A DNA stretch of 64,000 nt from Chitinophaga sp. LS1 (lineage in GTDB: Bacteria > Bacteroidota > Bacteroidia > Chitinophagales > Chitinophagaceae): the NCBI RefSeq assembly GCF_034274695.1, contig NZ_CP128362.1, positions 5,706,501 through 5,770,500 of the forward strand, given 5' to 3'. How positions within the stretch are numbered: the stretch's first letter is position 1; each line of letters starts with the position of its first letter. The position numbers and the translations under genes were made by a program. The notes below the pieces were generated by a model. That model saw only the letters and a program-made list of their open reading frames with translations. It had not been told where the DNA came from and did no database searches. Of the stretch, positions 36,041 to 45,110 are shown piece after piece.

Positions 36041-37378
36041 CTAGAGTTTATACTCTTCAATCTTTCTATACAGCGTAGCAAGCCCTATGTTTAATAGCTT
36101 TGCTGCTTCTGTTTTATTGTTTTTAGTATGATGCAACACCTTTATTATATGTAACTTTTCTACACTTGCGAGATCAAAAGCAGACAGTATATTTGAGGAC
36201 TTATCTGCTATCTGCAGGTCAAAAGGTAAATGCTCTACTTTCAATTCATCACCATCAGCGAGTATCACCGCCCGTTCCAATACATTTTTCAACTCACGTA
36301 TATTCCCTTTCCATTCATGCAATTGCAGTTTCTCTACAAATGCCGGCGCCATAGTAAATGGCTTTCGGTTATTGCGATTGGCAGCGAGCTGGATGAAGTA
36401 TTCCGCCAGTGCGGGAATGTCTTTTTTCCTTTCTCTTAAAGGAGGTAGTGTAATCGCGAATACATTCAGTCTATAATATAGATCTTCCCTGAAAAGACCT
36501 TTTTCAGCTTCTGTCTTCAGATCCCTGTTCGTCGCTGCAATGATGCGTACATTTACTTTGGTAGGTTTGGTATCGCCTACTTTTATAAACTCCCCGGTTT
36601 CTAATACGCGGAGCAGTTTGGCCTGTAAGTCCAGCGGCATTTCACCCAGTTCGTCCAGGAAGATGGTGCCGTTATTCGCTTCTTCAATCAATCCTTTTTT
36701 ATCGCGGGTGGCATTGGTAAAAGCCCCGGCTTTATAACCGAACAGTTCACTTTCCAATAATTCCCTGCTGAAAGCGCTACAGTTCAGGGCTACAAAGGGT
36801 TTGCCGGCGCGCCTGCTATTATTATGAATAGCCTGGGCAAAGACTTCTTTTCCGGTACCGGTTTCACCTAATAATAATACGGTGGTGTCGGCAGGGGCTA
36901 CTTTGCTGGCCTGATCGATGGCATCAGAGATGGAACGGGAATTGCCAAGAATGCTTTCAAAGCTATATTTCTGTCCTACCTGTTTTTCCAGTTTTTCGAT
37001 ACGTTTTTGCAGCAGCACTTTCTCATGGGCACGGTTCAGCAATGGGATGATACGGTTATTGTCATCTCCTTTGGTGAGGTAGTCGAAAGCCCCGTTTTTA
37101 ATAGCCTGCACGCCGTCGGGGATGTTGCCATAGGCAGTGAGGAGGATGACTTCAACAGAGGGATATTTTTCTTTAATGGTCTTTACGTAATCTACGCCAC
37201 TGCCGTCGGGTAGTCTTACATCGCAGAGCACGACATCAATTTCTTCTTTATCTAATAACTTTTGCGCTGATTTGATATTACCGGTTTCCAGGACGTTGTA
37301 ACCTTCCAGTGTGATGAGGCGTTTCATCAGGCTGCGTAACTTCTCTTCATCGTCGATTATGAGTATCGTTCCTGCCAT
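36041..37378 (-). CDS. NtrC-family sigma-54-dependent response regulator (kdp regulator)
   Basis: A 445-residue protein. The receiver domain (about 1-120) has IIDDEEKLR, the phospho-acceptor in VVLCDVRLPDGSG and LTAYG. The AAA+ domain (about 145-380) has Walker A GETGTGKEVFAQAIH, the sigma-54 loop reading GAFTNA rather than GAFTGA, and Walker B GTIFLDELGEMPL. A Fis-type helix-turn-helix ends the protein (NKTEAAKLLNIGLATLYRKI). In Bacteroidota such regulators replace KdpE and pair with a HAMP-PAS kinase, as here. It lies upstream of kdp on the same strand. Confidence 0.93.
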   Translation of the reverse strand: MAGTILIIDDEEKLRSLMKRLITLEGYNVLETGNIKSAQKLLDKEEIDVVLCDVRLPDGSGVDYVKTIKEKYPSVEVILLTAYGNIPDGVQAIKNGAFDYLTKGDDNNRIIPLLNRAHEKVLLQKRIEKLEKQVGQKYSFESILGNSRSISDAIDQASKVAPADTTVLLLGETGTGKEVFAQAIHNNSRRAGKPFVALNCSAFSRELLESELFGYKAGAFTNATRDKKGLIEEANNGTIFLDELGEMPLDLQAKLLRVLETGEFIKVGDTKPTKVNVRIIAATNRDLKTEAEKGLFREDLYYRLNVFAITLPPLRERKKDIPALAEYFIQLAANRNNRKPFTMAPAFVEKLQLHEWKGNIRELKNVLERAVILADGDELKVEHLPFDLQIADKSSNILSAFDLASVEKLHIIKVLHHTKNNKTEAAKLLNIGLATLYRKIEEYKL

Positions 37379-37667
37379 ATAGTTTATTTGTGGGGCAAAA
37401 TTAAGGTTTATTGGTTAGTAATAGATTTGTCAATGTAATTATAGACTATTAGAAGCACAAGCCAGTTCAACGCATATTCATTTATTAGTATGAAAAGCAT
37501 TTTGCGCGCGTACTGGTCCTGGCAGGCGCGTTATTTGAGAAGGCATGCGAACATTTACAGCAAACTGTTATTATCCTGACCGGATTAGGTTCGAATTTTA
37601 TTTGCAGCGAATGGAATAGCAGTTTTTATTGTTTGTGATTTTGGACATGGTCACCAAATAGAAAAGA

Positions 37668-38147
37668 TTGGTATTTGAGCACATGGGGGAGAAGGAAGAA
37701 AAGTTTGAATTCAACTTCAGCGAAGAATCGGATGGTACTAAAAGATTATTGGAATACTTACCAGTATTAAATAGTATTGTGAATTCATCTTCAACCTTTA
37801 TAATCGATGAAATTGAAAGGAGCATCCACCCTCTCGTAGTTAAAAAATTGATAAGTAAATTTTCTGGAGATGAATTAACGCAAGGACAACTGATTTTTAC
37901 TACCCATGAATCAAATCTTTTAGATCAGGAAATTTTTAGGCCTGATGAAATTTGGTTTGCTGAAAAGAACATTATTGGGGCCACCAGCTTATACTCACTT
38001 AGTGACTTTAAAGAGCACAATACCATTGATATAAGAAAAGGATATTTAAGTGGAAGGTATGGAGCTATTCCATTCTTAGGGAATTTAAATGACTTAAACT
38101 GGCATAAATTCAAGATGAGACGAAGTAATATATACCAGGCGGGATAG
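37668..38147 (+). pseudogene. C-terminal fragment of a second RloA/AbiLi-like ATPase
   Basis: This frame encodes about 160 residues matching the C-terminal third of the intact RloA-like ATPase at 22.3-23.6 kb: TKRLLEYLPVL, STFIIDEIERSIHP (Walker B), IFTTHESNLLD, RPDEIWFAEKN and IRKGYLSGRYGAIPFLGNL. Walker A and the N-terminal two thirds are missing, and an in-frame stop lies just upstream. The only available start is TTG. A broken second copy. The 289-base gap before it holds nothing recognisable. Confidence 0.85.
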
Positions 38148-38163
38148 GGTGGCGACAGCTTGC

Positions 38164-38478
38164 TCAATGATTATAATATGTTCTTGGCTCATCATCTCTG
38201 TAAGCAGCGTCTATCTCATCTGCTAATTCTACCAGTGTTTCAGCGAGGTAGGAGCCGCGGTATTCAGTATGATGCAGAAATACTTCAGCTACCCAATAGC
38301 CAAGGGTATCGTCGAACCATACTATCCCTACGAAATGGGGTGCAAGGTACAGGGCATATTCATGCCGGCCTTTTATTAACTTTGCTATATGGTAATTAAT
38401 TTTATAGTTAAATCTGGATATGATTGGTTCATTGGAAAATATCATGAAGTTATTGGGTAATGTGAGGGTTGTTTTCAT
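38164..38478 (-). CDS. Hypothetical protein
   Basis: A 104-residue frame. The ATG at 38478 (MKTTLTLPNNF) is favoured over an upstream start at 38574 because the extension is of unlike composition. It is rich in aromatic and His residues (HFVGIVWFDDTLGYWVAEVFLHH), with an acidic helical C-terminus (TLVELADEIDAAYRDDE). Codons look normal. I know no family. It stands between the RloA fragment and IS remains, so it may be a leftover of a mobile region. Confidence 0.6.
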   Translation of the reverse strand: MKTTLTLPNNFMIFSNEPIISRFNYKINYHIAKLIKGRHEYALYLAPHFVGIVWFDDTLGYWVAEVFLHHTEYRGSYLAETLVELADEIDAAYRDDEPRTYYNH

Positions 38479-38589
38479 AGTGTTAAAATTATGTAATTCC
38501 ACACGAAACCAGGCAGCAGTGTAGCCGCTTCTGGTTAGGGAAGGTGGTGAATGGCAATTTGCCGTGCTGTGCATGTTGCCAGGGGAATA

Positions 38590-39054
38590 AGCTCTTCGAA
38601 TACCATTTCAACTGGCAGGTGTCTTTTCCGGCCATTAATATGTTTTCCGACATCAATGCCAGTTTCAATATTTATGAATGGACTTTTTTTATACTCTGGT
38701 TATCAATGGCTGCTGCAGAAGGAGCATAATTTCGGCCCTGCCTCATTCGTTCCTTTCGTACAACCTTCTTCGTGACATCGTCAAAGAATCCATTCTTCTT
38801 CCACTTGTTAAAGTAATAGTAAACTATCTGCCAGTAATGGAATTCGTTGCTTAGGTTGCGCCATTGACAACCCGTTCTGCAAATCCATAGAATAGCATTA
38901 AATATGGTTTGAAGAAAATATTTACGTTTTCTTTTGTCGGGTAATATTTTTTTCTATACTTTTCCATTGCGAATCGGTCAATAATGTGTACTTCGGTCTC
39001 ATAGTTTATTTTTGATAAATCCAAACTAATTGATCGATTCGTTTTTAGCTAATT
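38590..39054 (-). mobile_element. Decayed IS5-family insertion sequence (transposase remnant)
   Basis: On the - strand from ATG 39002 the frame reads MRPKYTLLTDSQWKSIEKNI, then stops and resumes in the +1 frame with RKYFLQTIFNAILWICRTGCQWRNL and FHYWQIVYYYFNKWKKNGFF, and later shifts again to GIDVGKHINGRKRHLPVE. This is the N-terminal half of an IS5/IS427-type DDE transposase with at least two frame changes; the C-terminal catalytic part is gone. The sequence from 39002 to about 39054 is shared with a second remnant at 40.2 kb, so 39054 is probably the original IS end. Confidence 0.85.
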
Positions 39055-39103
39055 TCCCGCAGTTTTATTTTTAAACATTGTTCCTTAATAAACGGAATTA
39101 TTT

Positions 39104-40105
39104 ATGAAGAAATTATTTCTTTTCCTATGCCTTGGAGCCAATCTACATATGTTCGCCCAAACAAGCTACGACACCCTCCGCACCAACTACATCGGGGTAG
39201 GCGGTAACGTTAACTCTGCCTTCCCCTTGAACGTAGGCGGCATTTCCCGCTTTTCAGAACAAGTCCATTTTGGCGAATGGTATGATGCCGGTGCTTACGG
39301 TAAAGTACAGATATCAAGATTGGCTGATCAGGGGGATAATGCCTTTCACCTTTCCTTTGTCAGAGCCGGATCTATTACCGCAGGTATGGGTTTCCTCCGC
39401 AACAGCAACACTTTTGCGATACAAACTGCTGCGTCAAATAACTCCTCTACCAAAGGTATCTTTATGACATCCGCCGGAAATGTAGGTGTCAATAATTCCA
39501 GTCCAACCGTACCACTTGACGTTACCGGGAATATCAGGCTCAGCGGCAACTTCCTTTATCTGAACACCTATGGCGCATTGTATTCTGATGTCAACAATAT
39601 CGCCTTATTCGCTGATGGCGGACTTTTCTTTGGAGATAGAAATAATACCTATCCCAGGGCGATTATAGAATCCAGCGGTGTTTTAAGGTTGTACAACAGC
39701 ACTTCGCATGTGACGACTGCTTATGTAAGCCCCAATGGCGATTCTTATTTAAATAGCGGCGGCCTGGCGATTGGTTTTACCTCCGTGCCGGCGAATTATA
39801 AACTGGCTGTAAATGGAACAATAGGCGCTACCAAATTAAAAGTAACGCAATCATGGGCTGACTATGTATTTTCACCAGACTATAAACTTCCTGCATTAAA
39901 AGATGTAGAAGCACATATCAAAGCTAATAATAAACTACCTGATATTCCTTCTGAAAAGCAAATTGCTGCTGAAGGGCTTGACGTAGGTGAAATGCAGAAA
40001 TTGCAAATGCAGAAAATAGAAGAGCTGACACTCTATATCATCGATCTGGAAAAACGCCTGCAAAAACAACAACATGAGATTGATGAATTGAAAACCGGAA
40101 AATAA
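39104..40105 (+). CDS. Exported tail-fibre-like protein with C-terminal coiled coil
   Basis: A 333-residue protein with a Sec signal (MKKLFLFLCLGANLHMFAQ), a long beta-repeat region with phage-fibre-like patterns (NVGVNNSSPTVPLDVTGNI, YKLAVNGTIGATKLKV) and the C-terminal block typical of Bacteroidota exported fibre-like proteins: WADYVFSPDYKLPALKDVE, IKANNKLPDIPSEKQI, GLDVGEMQ, then a coiled coil. It lacks an obvious S74 chaperone catalytic core. Two remnants of one IS flank it in the same orientation. It would be a trimeric surface or periplasmic fibre. Confidence 0.8.
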   Translation: MKKLFLFLCLGANLHMFAQTSYDTLRTNYIGVGGNVNSAFPLNVGGISRFSEQVHFGEWYDAGAYGKVQISRLADQGDNAFHLSFVRAGSITAGMGFLRNSNTFAIQTAASNNSSTKGIFMTSAGNVGVNNSSPTVPLDVTGNIRLSGNFLYLNTYGALYSDVNNIALFADGGLFFGDRNNTYPRAIIESSGVLRLYNSTSHVTTAYVSPNGDSYLNSGGLAIGFTSVPANYKLAVNGTIGATKLKVTQSWADYVFSPDYKLPALKDVEAHIKANNKLPDIPSEKQIAAEGLDVGEMQKLQMQKIEELTLYIIDLEKRLQKQQHEIDELKTGK

Positions 40106-40132
40106 TTACTTCCCACCAAACTGATTAATATT

Positions 40133-40203
40133 AGAACTCATTTCATAATTACCATTTAAGTATTGATTATCAACCACCAATGCCTATTTGTGAAATGAGT
40201 TCT
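40133..40203. repeat. 13-base inverted repeats enclosing 45 bases
   Basis: AGAACTCATTTCA at 40133 and its exact complement TGAAATGAGTTCT at 40191 enclose 45 AT-rich bases. Either this is a terminator with a big loop for the fibre gene, or a small MITE-like element. It ends where the second IS remnant is cut. Confidence 0.55.
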
Positions 40204-40204
40204 A

Positions 40205-40345
40205 TACATAAATTTGCGCTTTCTTTTGTCTGTTAATAATTTTTCTATACTTCTCCATTGCGAATCGGTCAATAATGTGTACTTCGGTCTCATAGTTTGT
40301 TTCTGATAAATCCAAACTAATTGATCGATTCGTTTTTAGCTAATT
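40205..40345 (-). mobile_element. Second IS5-family remnant (left end and transposase start)
   Basis: From ATG 40293 on the - strand the frame reads MRPKYTLLTDSQWRSIEKLL, uninterrupted to DKRKRKF, where homology to the 38.6-39.05 kb remnant stops at the inverted repeat. The 52 bases upstream of the ATG are nearly identical to those of the first remnant. Only the element's first ~140 bases remain. The rest of the 639-base gap (about 40346-40680) holds no gene I can support. Confidence 0.85.
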
Positions 40346-40684
40346 ACCTATCATACTAATAATGAGCTTATGTTTTAGAAAAAGCCTTAATACTCATTTA
40401 GGATAATCATTCGTGCATTTTTGTTTATTGAAGGGCTGGAATTGAATTTCATGATTTATCTTCTTGGACACTATGGCTAAGAACCATACCACTAAAGTTT
40501 ATCTGTTTCCCCTGATTGGCCGTGTATATTGAAGTAGATTTCGATTGAATTATTATCATAAGGAAGAAAGCTGCTTAAAAAAGATAATAATCACTTCGGA
40601 CTTTTTAAAAATATCTTCCCAAAACTCTTCAACTAAGAAATCTTCTCTAAATTCTATTACACCCTATACATCTCATAAAACAGG

Positions 40685-40718
40685 AAAAAGGCGCCTATTA
40701 CTTCTGAGACGCCTTTTT
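40685..40718 (-). terminator. Terminator at the end of the eleven-gene cluster
   Basis: AAAAAGGCG ... CGCCTTTTT (9-base arms, 16-base loop) lies 27 bases beyond the stop of the last cluster gene on the - strand and ends in a T-run in that direction. It marks the 3' end of the cluster's transcript. Confidence 0.8.
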
Positions 40719-40744
40719 AATATTTGAATTACAATCTTTCAATA

Positions 40745-41917
40745 CTACGAAACATTGATCGTGATCGTAGCCGGCGTACCGCTTACCTGGCTGGCTGAAC
40801 CTGGATTGCCCTGTGAACCCGTAGCGCCCTTGGTACCATTGGTACCGTCGCCATGACCTTTACCGCCATCACCGCCAGTACCTTTCGCGCCACCACCACC
40901 GGGAGCGCCGCCCTGTCCGAAATTACCCGGAGGCGCAGTGGCGCTGCCTTTGGTTACCATGCTTGCCATAGCGCTGGGTATCATAACTGTGATATCCCCT
41001 GCACAGTTCACCCCATTCCCTGCATCACCTCCACGGCCACCTGAACCACCGGAGCCGCCGTTACCACCATTACCACCTTTGGTGCCGGTACATTCGCAAT
41101 TGGCGCCATTACCGCCTTTGCCACCGTTACCGCCATTGCCGCCCGTGCCTCCGTTACCACCCGATCCACCTGTACCAGAACGGGTGAAGAAAACTACTGG
41201 CTTGCCCGTACTGGTGGTGATTGCATTGTTGATGGTAAATATCGCCTGGCAGCTTGCCAATCCGGGACCACCGGGGTTGCCGGCACCGCCTGTAGCGCCT
41301 GCTGTACCATTTCCGCCATTACCGCCTTTGTCGCCGGGTTCTGAACCCGATACTGTACAGGTGCCTTTGCTGCCTTTACTGCCGTTGGTGCCGAAAATAT
41401 TGAAGTCGCCGATTTCGGAATTGCCGTTGTCCCCATTGCGCACCAAGGTATCCATGGTAAAACCATTGACCACCGTGTTGTAGAAATTGATATAAACACC
41501 CTGGTTCAGCGTTACGGTGCCATAGTTGAATGTCAAGGGTATTACCGGGCTATTGAACGTCTCAGGCCCAGTAGGCGTGTAATTGGATTCAGAAGTAGCC
41601 TGTATCTGCATCGGGAAGGCGCCCTTGATCCGTTCCCGGTCGGCAGGATGCAATTCAGCATCGCCATAAATAAATTCATTCACACGGCGAAGGGTACCTG
41701 CCGCCGTACGGTCGTTCTGTACATCCGTTAATGGAACATTGCCGAAAAGCTGGGCGCCGATGTTGGGATTGTTTTCCCGGTCGATGAATAAATTCGTGAT
41801 CTCTTTCAACTGGTCAACGTCCTTGACCGTAATGAAGGTGGTAACGGGTATTCCCTTTTCAAGCAATTCGAGGGAATGCCCCAATCGCTCAGCCCTTTCT
41901 TTAAAACTCAATTTCAT
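40745..41917 (-). CDS. Glycine-rich collagen-like protein (cluster gene 11)
   Basis: A 390-residue protein. The N-terminal 170 residues form a mixed domain (MKLSFKERAERLGHSLELL; YGDAELHPADRERIKGAFP), with helical start and beta-rich end. From about 185 the protein is dominated by runs such as GGNGGNGTAGATGGAGNPGG and GTGGNGGNGGKGGNG, broken by short hydrophobic beta segments (CQAIFTINNAIT; NGVNCAGDITVMIPSA). This recalls collagen-like or PGRS-like glycine helices arranged as layers. It has no signal peptide. The ATG overlaps the stop of the preceding glycine-rich gene (ATGA), so the pair is translationally coupled. Confidence 0.85.
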   Translation of the reverse strand: MKLSFKERAERLGHSLELLEKGIPVTTFITVKDVDQLKEITNLFIDRENNPNIGAQLFGNVPLTDVQNDRTAAGTLRRVNEFIYGDAELHPADRERIKGAFPMQIQATSESNYTPTGPETFNSPVIPLTFNYGTVTLNQGVYINFYNTVVNGFTMDTLVRNGDNGNSEIGDFNIFGTNGSKGSKGTCTVSGSEPGDKGGNGGNGTAGATGGAGNPGGPGLASCQAIFTINNAITTSTGKPVVFFTRSGTGGSGGNGGTGGNGGNGGKGGNGANCECTGTKGGNGGNGGSGGSGGRGGDAGNGVNCAGDITVMIPSAMASMVTKGSATAPPGNFGQGGAPGGGGAKGTGGDGGKGHGDGTNGTKGATGSQGNPGSASQVSGTPATITINVS

Positions 41918-43233
41918 AATGTGTAGTGTTTAGGTAAAGAAAATGATGAATGATACTTATGATCGTTGAGATAGCATACTGCTGCATGTCGCCCCCGGCC
42001 ATGGAGCCCGTTCTTACCTGGTATTCCATGATGTCCGTTGGTACCGGGCACACCGTTGAGCGTGGCATCGGTCATCGGCACAACGGTTCCGCCTTTGCCG
42101 CCCAATCCGCCTTTGCCGCCTTTACCGCCAATACCACCCAACGAGCAGAAAGCCGTCATACGTACATGACCAACCGCTTCTTCCGGAACATTGAGATAAA
42201 TATTGGAAGAAATACCACCATGACCGGCATTACCGCCACGGCCACCGTTACCGGCAGGCACTTTCATATTGAAACCATCCAACCCGGGTGCGCCGTTGCC
42301 ACCATTACCGCCATGGCCTCCATCACTGCCGTCACCACCTGCACCACCGGCACCGGCCTGTGAAAAAAGATGCAGCCGTCCTTCGAGCTCACGAATGGTG
42401 ATCTCAGCCAGCTTGCACATACCGCCATTACGCCCTTTACCGCCGTCGGTGCCGTTTTCGGCATCGGTTGCATCGGCGCCGTGCAATTCGTTCAATGGCT
42501 GGTTGGGTATCCAACGTCCAAGAATACTTGCTTCAGCAATACCCTGTATACCATTACGGCCATGCAAACCGCCCGAGCCATTTTCGCCATGGATGCCGTT
42601 TTGCGGACCGTGCCCGAAATCAACCGAAAAAGGTGTAGGCATTATGCCCACCTGGTAATCTATATCAGCACCGGCATTGCCCAGTGTAATGAACCGCTGG
42701 CAAAGCAAGGAGAACACATTGCCGCGTATTACTACTTTGGCGCCTTCTTCCAGCACAAGGGTGCCGATATTTACAATGGTGTACAATTCTTCCATTTCGC
42801 CCAGGTTCCATATTTCCTGCGGCATGGTCAGGTCCCAGGTTTCTCCTTTGGGAACTACTTTGTGCAGCACCGAAATGCCTTTCAAACACAACGGGAAATG
42901 CCGGTTGATCCCTTTGGCATCTTTTTCTGATATGGGCGCACCGGCAAATAATACGGCTTCGCCCCGGTCGTGCTTACCCTGTCCCAGCTTGGTGCGCAGT
43001 TCATGTGCGGCACTATAAAATGTAGGCAGGCGCAGGCGGTGCTGTTCATCCGTGGCATTGCTCAGCACCTGGCGTGCAATGTTAAAATCATGCAAATGGA
43101 AATATGTGGTGATCTCTTCACCGCTGAGTAATGGTTCATGGTCGTGCCCGATGAGCGATGCCTTGTGCAGGAATTCCTGCATCGATCTTTCAGAAAGTGC
43201 AGTAGTCGATTGGGTTTTAACGTTAGCGATCAT
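41914..43233 (-). CDS. Glycine-rich repeat protein paired with gene 11 (cluster gene 10)
   Basis: A 439-residue protein. The ATG at 43233 (MIANVKTQSTTAL) overlaps the glycosyltransferase stop as ATGA and is preferred to a longer frame from 43305. The first 200 residues are globular with a beta-helix-like part (IVNIGTLVLEEGAKVVIRGN). Later residues alternate Gly/Asn runs (GAGGAGGDGSDGGHGGNGGNG region) with short beta strands (SSNIYLNVPEEAVGHVRMTAF). Organisation parallels gene 11, although the N-terminal domains differ. No signal peptide. The glycosyltransferase just upstream could decorate it. Confidence 0.85.
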   Translation of the reverse strand: MIANVKTQSTTALSERSMQEFLHKASLIGHDHEPLLSGEEITTYFHLHDFNIARQVLSNATDEQHRLRLPTFYSAAHELRTKLGQGKHDRGEAVLFAGAPISEKDAKGINRHFPLCLKGISVLHKVVPKGETWDLTMPQEIWNLGEMEELYTIVNIGTLVLEEGAKVVIRGNVFSLLCQRFITLGNAGADIDYQVGIMPTPFSVDFGHGPQNGIHGENGSGGLHGRNGIQGIAEASILGRWIPNQPLNELHGADATDAENGTDGGKGRNGGMCKLAEITIRELEGRLHLFSQAGAGGAGGDGSDGGHGGNGGNGAPGLDGFNMKVPAGNGGRGGNAGHGGISSNIYLNVPEEAVGHVRMTAFCSLGGIGGKGGKGGLGGKGGTVVPMTDATLNGVPGTNGHHGIPGKNGLHGRGRHAAVCYLNDHKYHSSFSLPKHYTL

Positions 43234-45110
43234 AATACATCGGTTAAAATAGTTGAAGGATAATACCCGGCCACACGCGCAAACGGGCGCATGCTGCATA
43301 CCCATTCAAAATTGCGCAGTTGTGCAGGCCGGTTCACGAAATGATGACTCGCGGGGTTCCTGTTATTGTACCGGTATAAAATAGTTTCGTTGAAAATAAC
43401 GCGGTAAAAGCCGGCCATCTCCATAAGAGGGAACATGATGGCGGTGTCTGTTGCCGATTGTAACCATTCGCCTTCGCTGTTTTTAAGACAATTGTATTCC
43501 GGGTCCTGGTCGGCAATAGCCATAAAAAGTCCGGCACGGAAAGTCCGGATATGCGATACACGCCAGCCCTGTCGCAGGGTGGCAAAATCTTTTGGTGAGG
43601 CATAGGGTGCTGAAACGCCCAGGCATCCGTCGGCATCCATATATTGACCGTACATGGTCCAGCAATCGTAACGAACATATTGTTCATTGATGATGGAAAG
43701 CGCATTGTGGCAGGCCAACTGGTCATCGCCATCGAGGCAAACCACAATATCATCCGGGCGGCACCAGGTTGTGATGGCCTGGTATATATTGTATGCAGAT
43801 CCCATTTTTTGTTGATTGCGCAACAGCACTGCATCGAGCGCTTGCGGTGGTTCAAAATGCGCACTGGCGTCGGTAGAAGCATCATCTATAAATATCACCT
43901 GTGCATTCGGGTAATCCTGCATCAGCATACTGCTTACACATTCACCCAGGAAACGGCCCGGATTGTGAAATGGTACGATCACCACCAGCCGGTTGCGCGT
44001 TTCATCCATGTCACGGCCTTTGCCGTGGATCAGTTCAAAAGCCATTTTGCGCGCGTGTATGGTGTATTCGTATATGCCTGGCGGTAAACTATTCTGCCAT
44101 AGCAAACGGTTGGCGGCTGTAATGGCTTCCGATACCCGGCCACAGGCAATGGCGCAGACCATGAACTCGAACAGCAACTGGTAATCATATACCGGTTTAT
44201 CGATGAATAGTTTATCATTTGCCGGGTAAGGCGGGTCCTGTAAAGCCAGAGATGCCATACAGTATCCCTGCAAGTACTGGTGATTTTCGCGATAATAACG
44301 GGCCATGGCATGTAATGTTTCAAGGCGCCAGGGTCTTGCATCGAAGGCCGCCATGTAGGCAGCCTGTACGTCCGTCCATGCGCGTCCCAGCAAACGCAGC
44401 ATGTCGGCACGCTGCAAACGGGCATACCAGCGTTCTTCATCCCAGCCTTCTTTTTCAATTCTTTTTTCATACCAGTACAATGCCTGTTCGTACAACTTCA
44501 GGTCGCTGTACGACTGCGCCAGGTAAAACATATACCGTTCATTGTGCGGCTCTGTTTGCAGCGCTTCGGTAAGCAATTGCACATCGCGCCCGAATTTATC
44601 CGAACGGCAACCGCCATCGCCATAATGGGTAAGGCTTATTTCGGGCAAAAAAGCCCATTCCGTGGCAGTTTCTGCATGAAGGTATTCGTGGGTAACACCG
44701 ATGTAACGCCATTGGTGACGGCTGCTGATGAGCATGGGTTGCGAGTAATCGAGACTGCCTTCGTAACGGATCTCGTAAAAATCGTGCTGCAGTTTTTGCC
44801 TGAAAGGCGCTTTCACATTCAGCGTCATATCGGCATCCATGATCAGCAGGTAATCGGCATGGCTACGCGCCCGTTCAAGTACTTCACTGCGGTTGCGCCC
44901 GAAGTTTTTCCAGGTGGTATGATATAGTTGACCGGGTTTGTCCTGCATCACATTGGCAATGACGGCAGGCGTATCATCGTTTGAACCGGTATCGCAAATC
45001 ACCCAATAGTCTATATACGGCAGTGCCGATTCCAATGCGCGCCGGATGATATGCGCTTCGTTCTTTACCATCATACAAAGGCAGATGGAGGGATCAGGTA
45101 TTCTTGACAT
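43230..45110 (-). CDS. Double GT2 glycosyltransferase with TPR-like linker (cluster gene 9)
   Basis: A 626-residue soluble protein. Residues 5-200 are a GT2 domain of the kind fused to TPRs (ICLCMMVKNEAHIIRRALES, ICDTGSNDDT, LLIMDADM as DxD). Residues about 180-375 are helical TPR-like repeats (RYMFYLAQSYSDLKLYEQAL). A second GT2 domain follows (LVVIVPFHNPGRFLGECV, VIFIDDASTD, DIVVCLDGDDQL). Two complete GT-A folds suggest sequential addition of two sugars, perhaps to the cluster's glycine- and Asn/Thr-rich proteins. It overlaps gene 8 by 17 bases and gene 10 by ATGA. Enzyme family is secure; the acceptor is a guess. Confidence 0.92.
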   Translation of the reverse strand: MSRIPDPSICLCMMVKNEAHIIRRALESALPYIDYWVICDTGSNDDTPAVIANVMQDKPGQLYHTTWKNFGRNRSEVLERARSHADYLLIMDADMTLNVKAPFRQKLQHDFYEIRYEGSLDYSQPMLISSRHQWRYIGVTHEYLHAETATEWAFLPEISLTHYGDGGCRSDKFGRDVQLLTEALQTEPHNERYMFYLAQSYSDLKLYEQALYWYEKRIEKEGWDEERWYARLQRADMLRLLGRAWTDVQAAYMAAFDARPWRLETLHAMARYYRENHQYLQGYCMASLALQDPPYPANDKLFIDKPVYDYQLLFEFMVCAIACGRVSEAITAANRLLWQNSLPPGIYEYTIHARKMAFELIHGKGRDMDETRNRLVVIVPFHNPGRFLGECVSSMLMQDYPNAQVIFIDDASTDASAHFEPPQALDAVLLRNQQKMGSAYNIYQAITTWCRPDDIVVCLDGDDQLACHNALSIINEQYVRYDCWTMYGQYMDADGCLGVSAPYASPKDFATLRQGWRVSHIRTFRAGLFMAIADQDPEYNCLKNSEGEWLQSATDTAIMFPLMEMAGFYRVIFNETILYRYNNRNPASHHFVNRPAQLRNFEWVCSMRPFARVAGYYPSTILTDVL

